Source of the DNA: Flavobacterium sp. 1 | GTDB lineage: Bacteria > Bacteroidota > Bacteroidia > Flavobacteriales > Flavobacteriaceae | Reading direction: 5' to 3' | Assembly: GCF_002797935.1 (NCBI RefSeq) | Contig: NZ_PGER01000001.1 | Span: 3,224,001-3,288,000 of the forward strand | DNA: 64,000 nucleotides | Shown: piece by piece, positions 62,971-64,000 of the stretch | Layout of the letters: each line of letters opens with the position of its first letter | Numbering within the stretch: position 1 is the first letter of the stretch | Position numbers and translations under genes: made by a program | Notes under the pieces: generated by a model | What the model was told of the DNA's origin: nothing | Seen by the model: the letters and a program-made list of their open reading frames with translations, nothing else | The model's database searches: none

Positions 62971-63531
62971 TTAAATCTTTCCTGTTTTGAGCACCCATTG
63001 GTATCCTTTATACATAAAAAAACCCGTGATTAATCCGCACAGATATCCTGAAAAAATGTCTAACGGATAATGCAGTCCTAAATAAATACGGCTGTAAGCA
63101 AAGATTAATGGCCAAAGAAACAACAGTCCAAAATACTTGAATTGATTTTTAAAAATAAGAAATAAAAATGTGGCAACCGCCATGGTATTGGCCGCATGTC
63201 CTGAGAAAAAACTAAAAGAGGAGCGCGTTTGAACAACTCTTATAACGGTGTTTATTTCGGGGTTATTACAAGGTCTTGCACGCTGAAAAGAATATTTAAA
63301 CAGATTCGTAATTTGATCTGTAGCCAACACTAAAACAGCAACAAAAAGCAATAAATAACCTGTTTTCTTCAACCCTAGCTTAGTATAAATAAGATAAAAC
63401 AACAGCAGAAAAAAAGGAATCCAATTGACCTGCTTAGTAATAATAAGCCAAAGTCCATCATAGGTCTCTGATCCTAATCCATTAAGATAAATAAATAATT
63501 GAGTATCTAGCGAAAGTATTTTATCGAGCAT
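62971..63531 (-). CDS. PAP2-family membrane phosphatase
   Basis: A 186-aa membrane protein with five to six helices and the three PAP2 motifs: K-x6-R-P in KYSFQRARP, S-G-H in FFSGH and S-R-x5-H-x3-D in SRIYLGLHYPLD. It resembles undecaprenyl- or lipid-phosphate phosphatases. A role in recycling the wall carrier lipid is possible, though the substrate is not shown by sequence. Its ATG overlaps the stop of the tat gene (TAATG). Confidence 0.92.
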   Translation of the reverse strand: MLDKILSLDTQLFIYLNGLGSETYDGLWLIITKQVNWIPFFLLLFYLIYTKLGLKKTGYLLLFVAVLVLATDQITNLFKYSFQRARPCNNPEINTVIRVVQTRSSFSFFSGHAANTMAVATFLFLIFKNQFKYFGLLFLWPLIFAYSRIYLGLHYPLDIFSGYLCGLITGFFMYKGYQWVLKTGKI

Positions 63532-63929
63532 TACATTTGACGTTTTACTGGCCCCGTTATATCCTCTAAAATTGAGGAACCATCTGGATTTGTTGAACCG
63601 CTCGCTAAACTTTCATTGGTTTTGTTTACTTCGGAAGTAAAGGTGTCAGTAATTCCTGTGAATGTATTTGAAGTATCGCCCAAAATACTGCTTTTGGCTT
63701 TGTTGATTTCAGAGTTAATACCGCCTGTCAGCTCATTCAGCGTCTTTTGATCAAAACCATTGGCTTCGGCTCCTTTTTGAATTTCGCTTTTGATATCATT
63801 GGTTGCATTTTTAAGCTGTGCCATTGCTTTGCCCATTGTCCGTGCCATTTCGGGCACTTTATCGGAACCAAAAAGCATCAATACAATAAACAAAATAAAA
63901 ACTAATTCGCCTCCTCCTATTCCAAACAT
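63531..63929 (-). CDS. TatA/TatB-like twin-arginine translocase subunit
   Basis: A 132-aa protein with an N-terminal membrane helix (FGIGGGELVFILFIVLMLFG, about 2-21), then the hinge and amphipathic helix (SDKVPEMARTMGKAMAQLKN) and a polar Ser/Thr/Asn tail. The F-G motif and helix are the TatA/E/B hallmark. The length and lack of a TatB-specific extended helix favour TatA. The Tat signal of the aldo-keto reductase in this window would use such a pathway. A TATCTTTG box (minus, 63949-63956) lies 20 bp upstream. Confidence 0.9.
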   Translation of the reverse strand: MFGIGGGELVFILFIVLMLFGSDKVPEMARTMGKAMAQLKNATNDIKSEIQKGAEANGFDQKTLNELTGGINSEINKAKSSILGDTSNTFTGITDTFTSEVNKTNESLASGSTNPDGSSILEDITGPVKRQM

Positions 63930-63948
63930 ATTTTTTGAATTTAAAAAG

Positions 63949-63956
63949 CAAAGATA
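63949..63956 (-). promoter_or_regulatory. -7 element of the tat-PAP2 operon
   Basis: The minus strand reads TATCTTTG (TAnnTTTG), 20 bp upstream of the ATG at 63929. Confidence 0.55.
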
Positions 63957-64000
63957 TTAAAATTTAAAACTTTGTCTTTTAAAATTGTCTTAAAAAGCTA

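Overview
The window looks like chromosomal DNA of a Flavobacterium-type bacterium (Bacteroidota, Flavobacteriaceae). The evidence is low GC, very A/T-rich spacers, TAnnTTTG-type -7 promoter elements, gliding genes gldB and gldC, FecR/ECF-sigma/TonB-receptor logic, and a dcw cluster of Bacteroidota type (FtsL-like protein, PBP with a C-terminal PASTA domain, FtsZ with a very long tail). No phage, CRISPR array or intact transposon is visible. Mobile-DNA traces are limited to one MITE-like palindromic element, one IS21-like terminal-repeat remnant beside a broken dtd gene, and a pair of tRNA-like direct repeats.

Layout. 1-7.9 kb: a sensor kinase (cut by the edge) and an NtrC-class sigma-54 response regulator, divergent from an HlyD/MacB/FtsX/TolC-type export operon. 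The spacer carries two tandem 16-bp palindromes 21 bp apart and a -24/-12-like promoter. 8-17.4 kb: a FecI/FecR/TonB-receptor operon and three neighbouring units of small envelope proteins (YceI, a haem c lipoprotein, a DUF5777-type barrel, an OB-fold protein, a COG4315-type lipoprotein and a repeat lipoprotein). They are tied together by four exact copies of GTAGGGTAA-N13-TGTTTTA, which I read as the promoter of the local ECF sigma factor. 17.6-24.0 kb: a redox module between two 42-nt tRNA-like direct repeats. It has two flavodoxin-fold oxidoreductases (one with a Sec signal), an SDR, a Tat-signal aldo-keto reductase, a MoaF-like lipoprotein and two paralogous AraC regulators. Three transcription units share the same direct-repeat operator at an identical distance from the -7 box.

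24.2-29.5 kb: a soluble hybrid histidine kinase, a small STAS-like protein and an 804-aa fusion of an alpha-oxoamine synthase with acyltransferase-like domains. This pairing resembles the known CqsA/CqsS and LqsA/LqsS autoinducer pairs, although the function here is inference. A broken dtd, an IS remnant and tRNA-Arg(UCG) follow. 29.5-46.4 kb: yqeY and the complete dcw cluster on the minus strand (mraZ, rsmH, ftsL-like, PBP, murE, mraY, murD, ftsW, murG, murC, ftsQ, ftsA, ftsZ), headed by an array of four GTGGT boxes likely bound by MraZ.

46.6-64 kb: housekeeping and gliding genes (alpha/beta hydrolase, engB, gldC, gldB, nadE, a LuxR-type regulator, dnaG, a polyprenyl synthase, rlmN), a second ECF sigma/anti-sigma pair with a large outer-membrane-like protein, a YceI/barrel/YceI operon with a Crp/Fnr-like site at about -42, an O-methyltransferase, a PAP2 phosphatase and a TatA/B protein. 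The DnaG here has lost all four canonical zinc ligands.

The strongest discoveries are the two inferred local regulons (the ECF promoter family and the AraC operator family) and the sigma-54 enhancer region. The oxoamine-synthase/hybrid-kinase locus is the best candidate for an undescribed signalling system.
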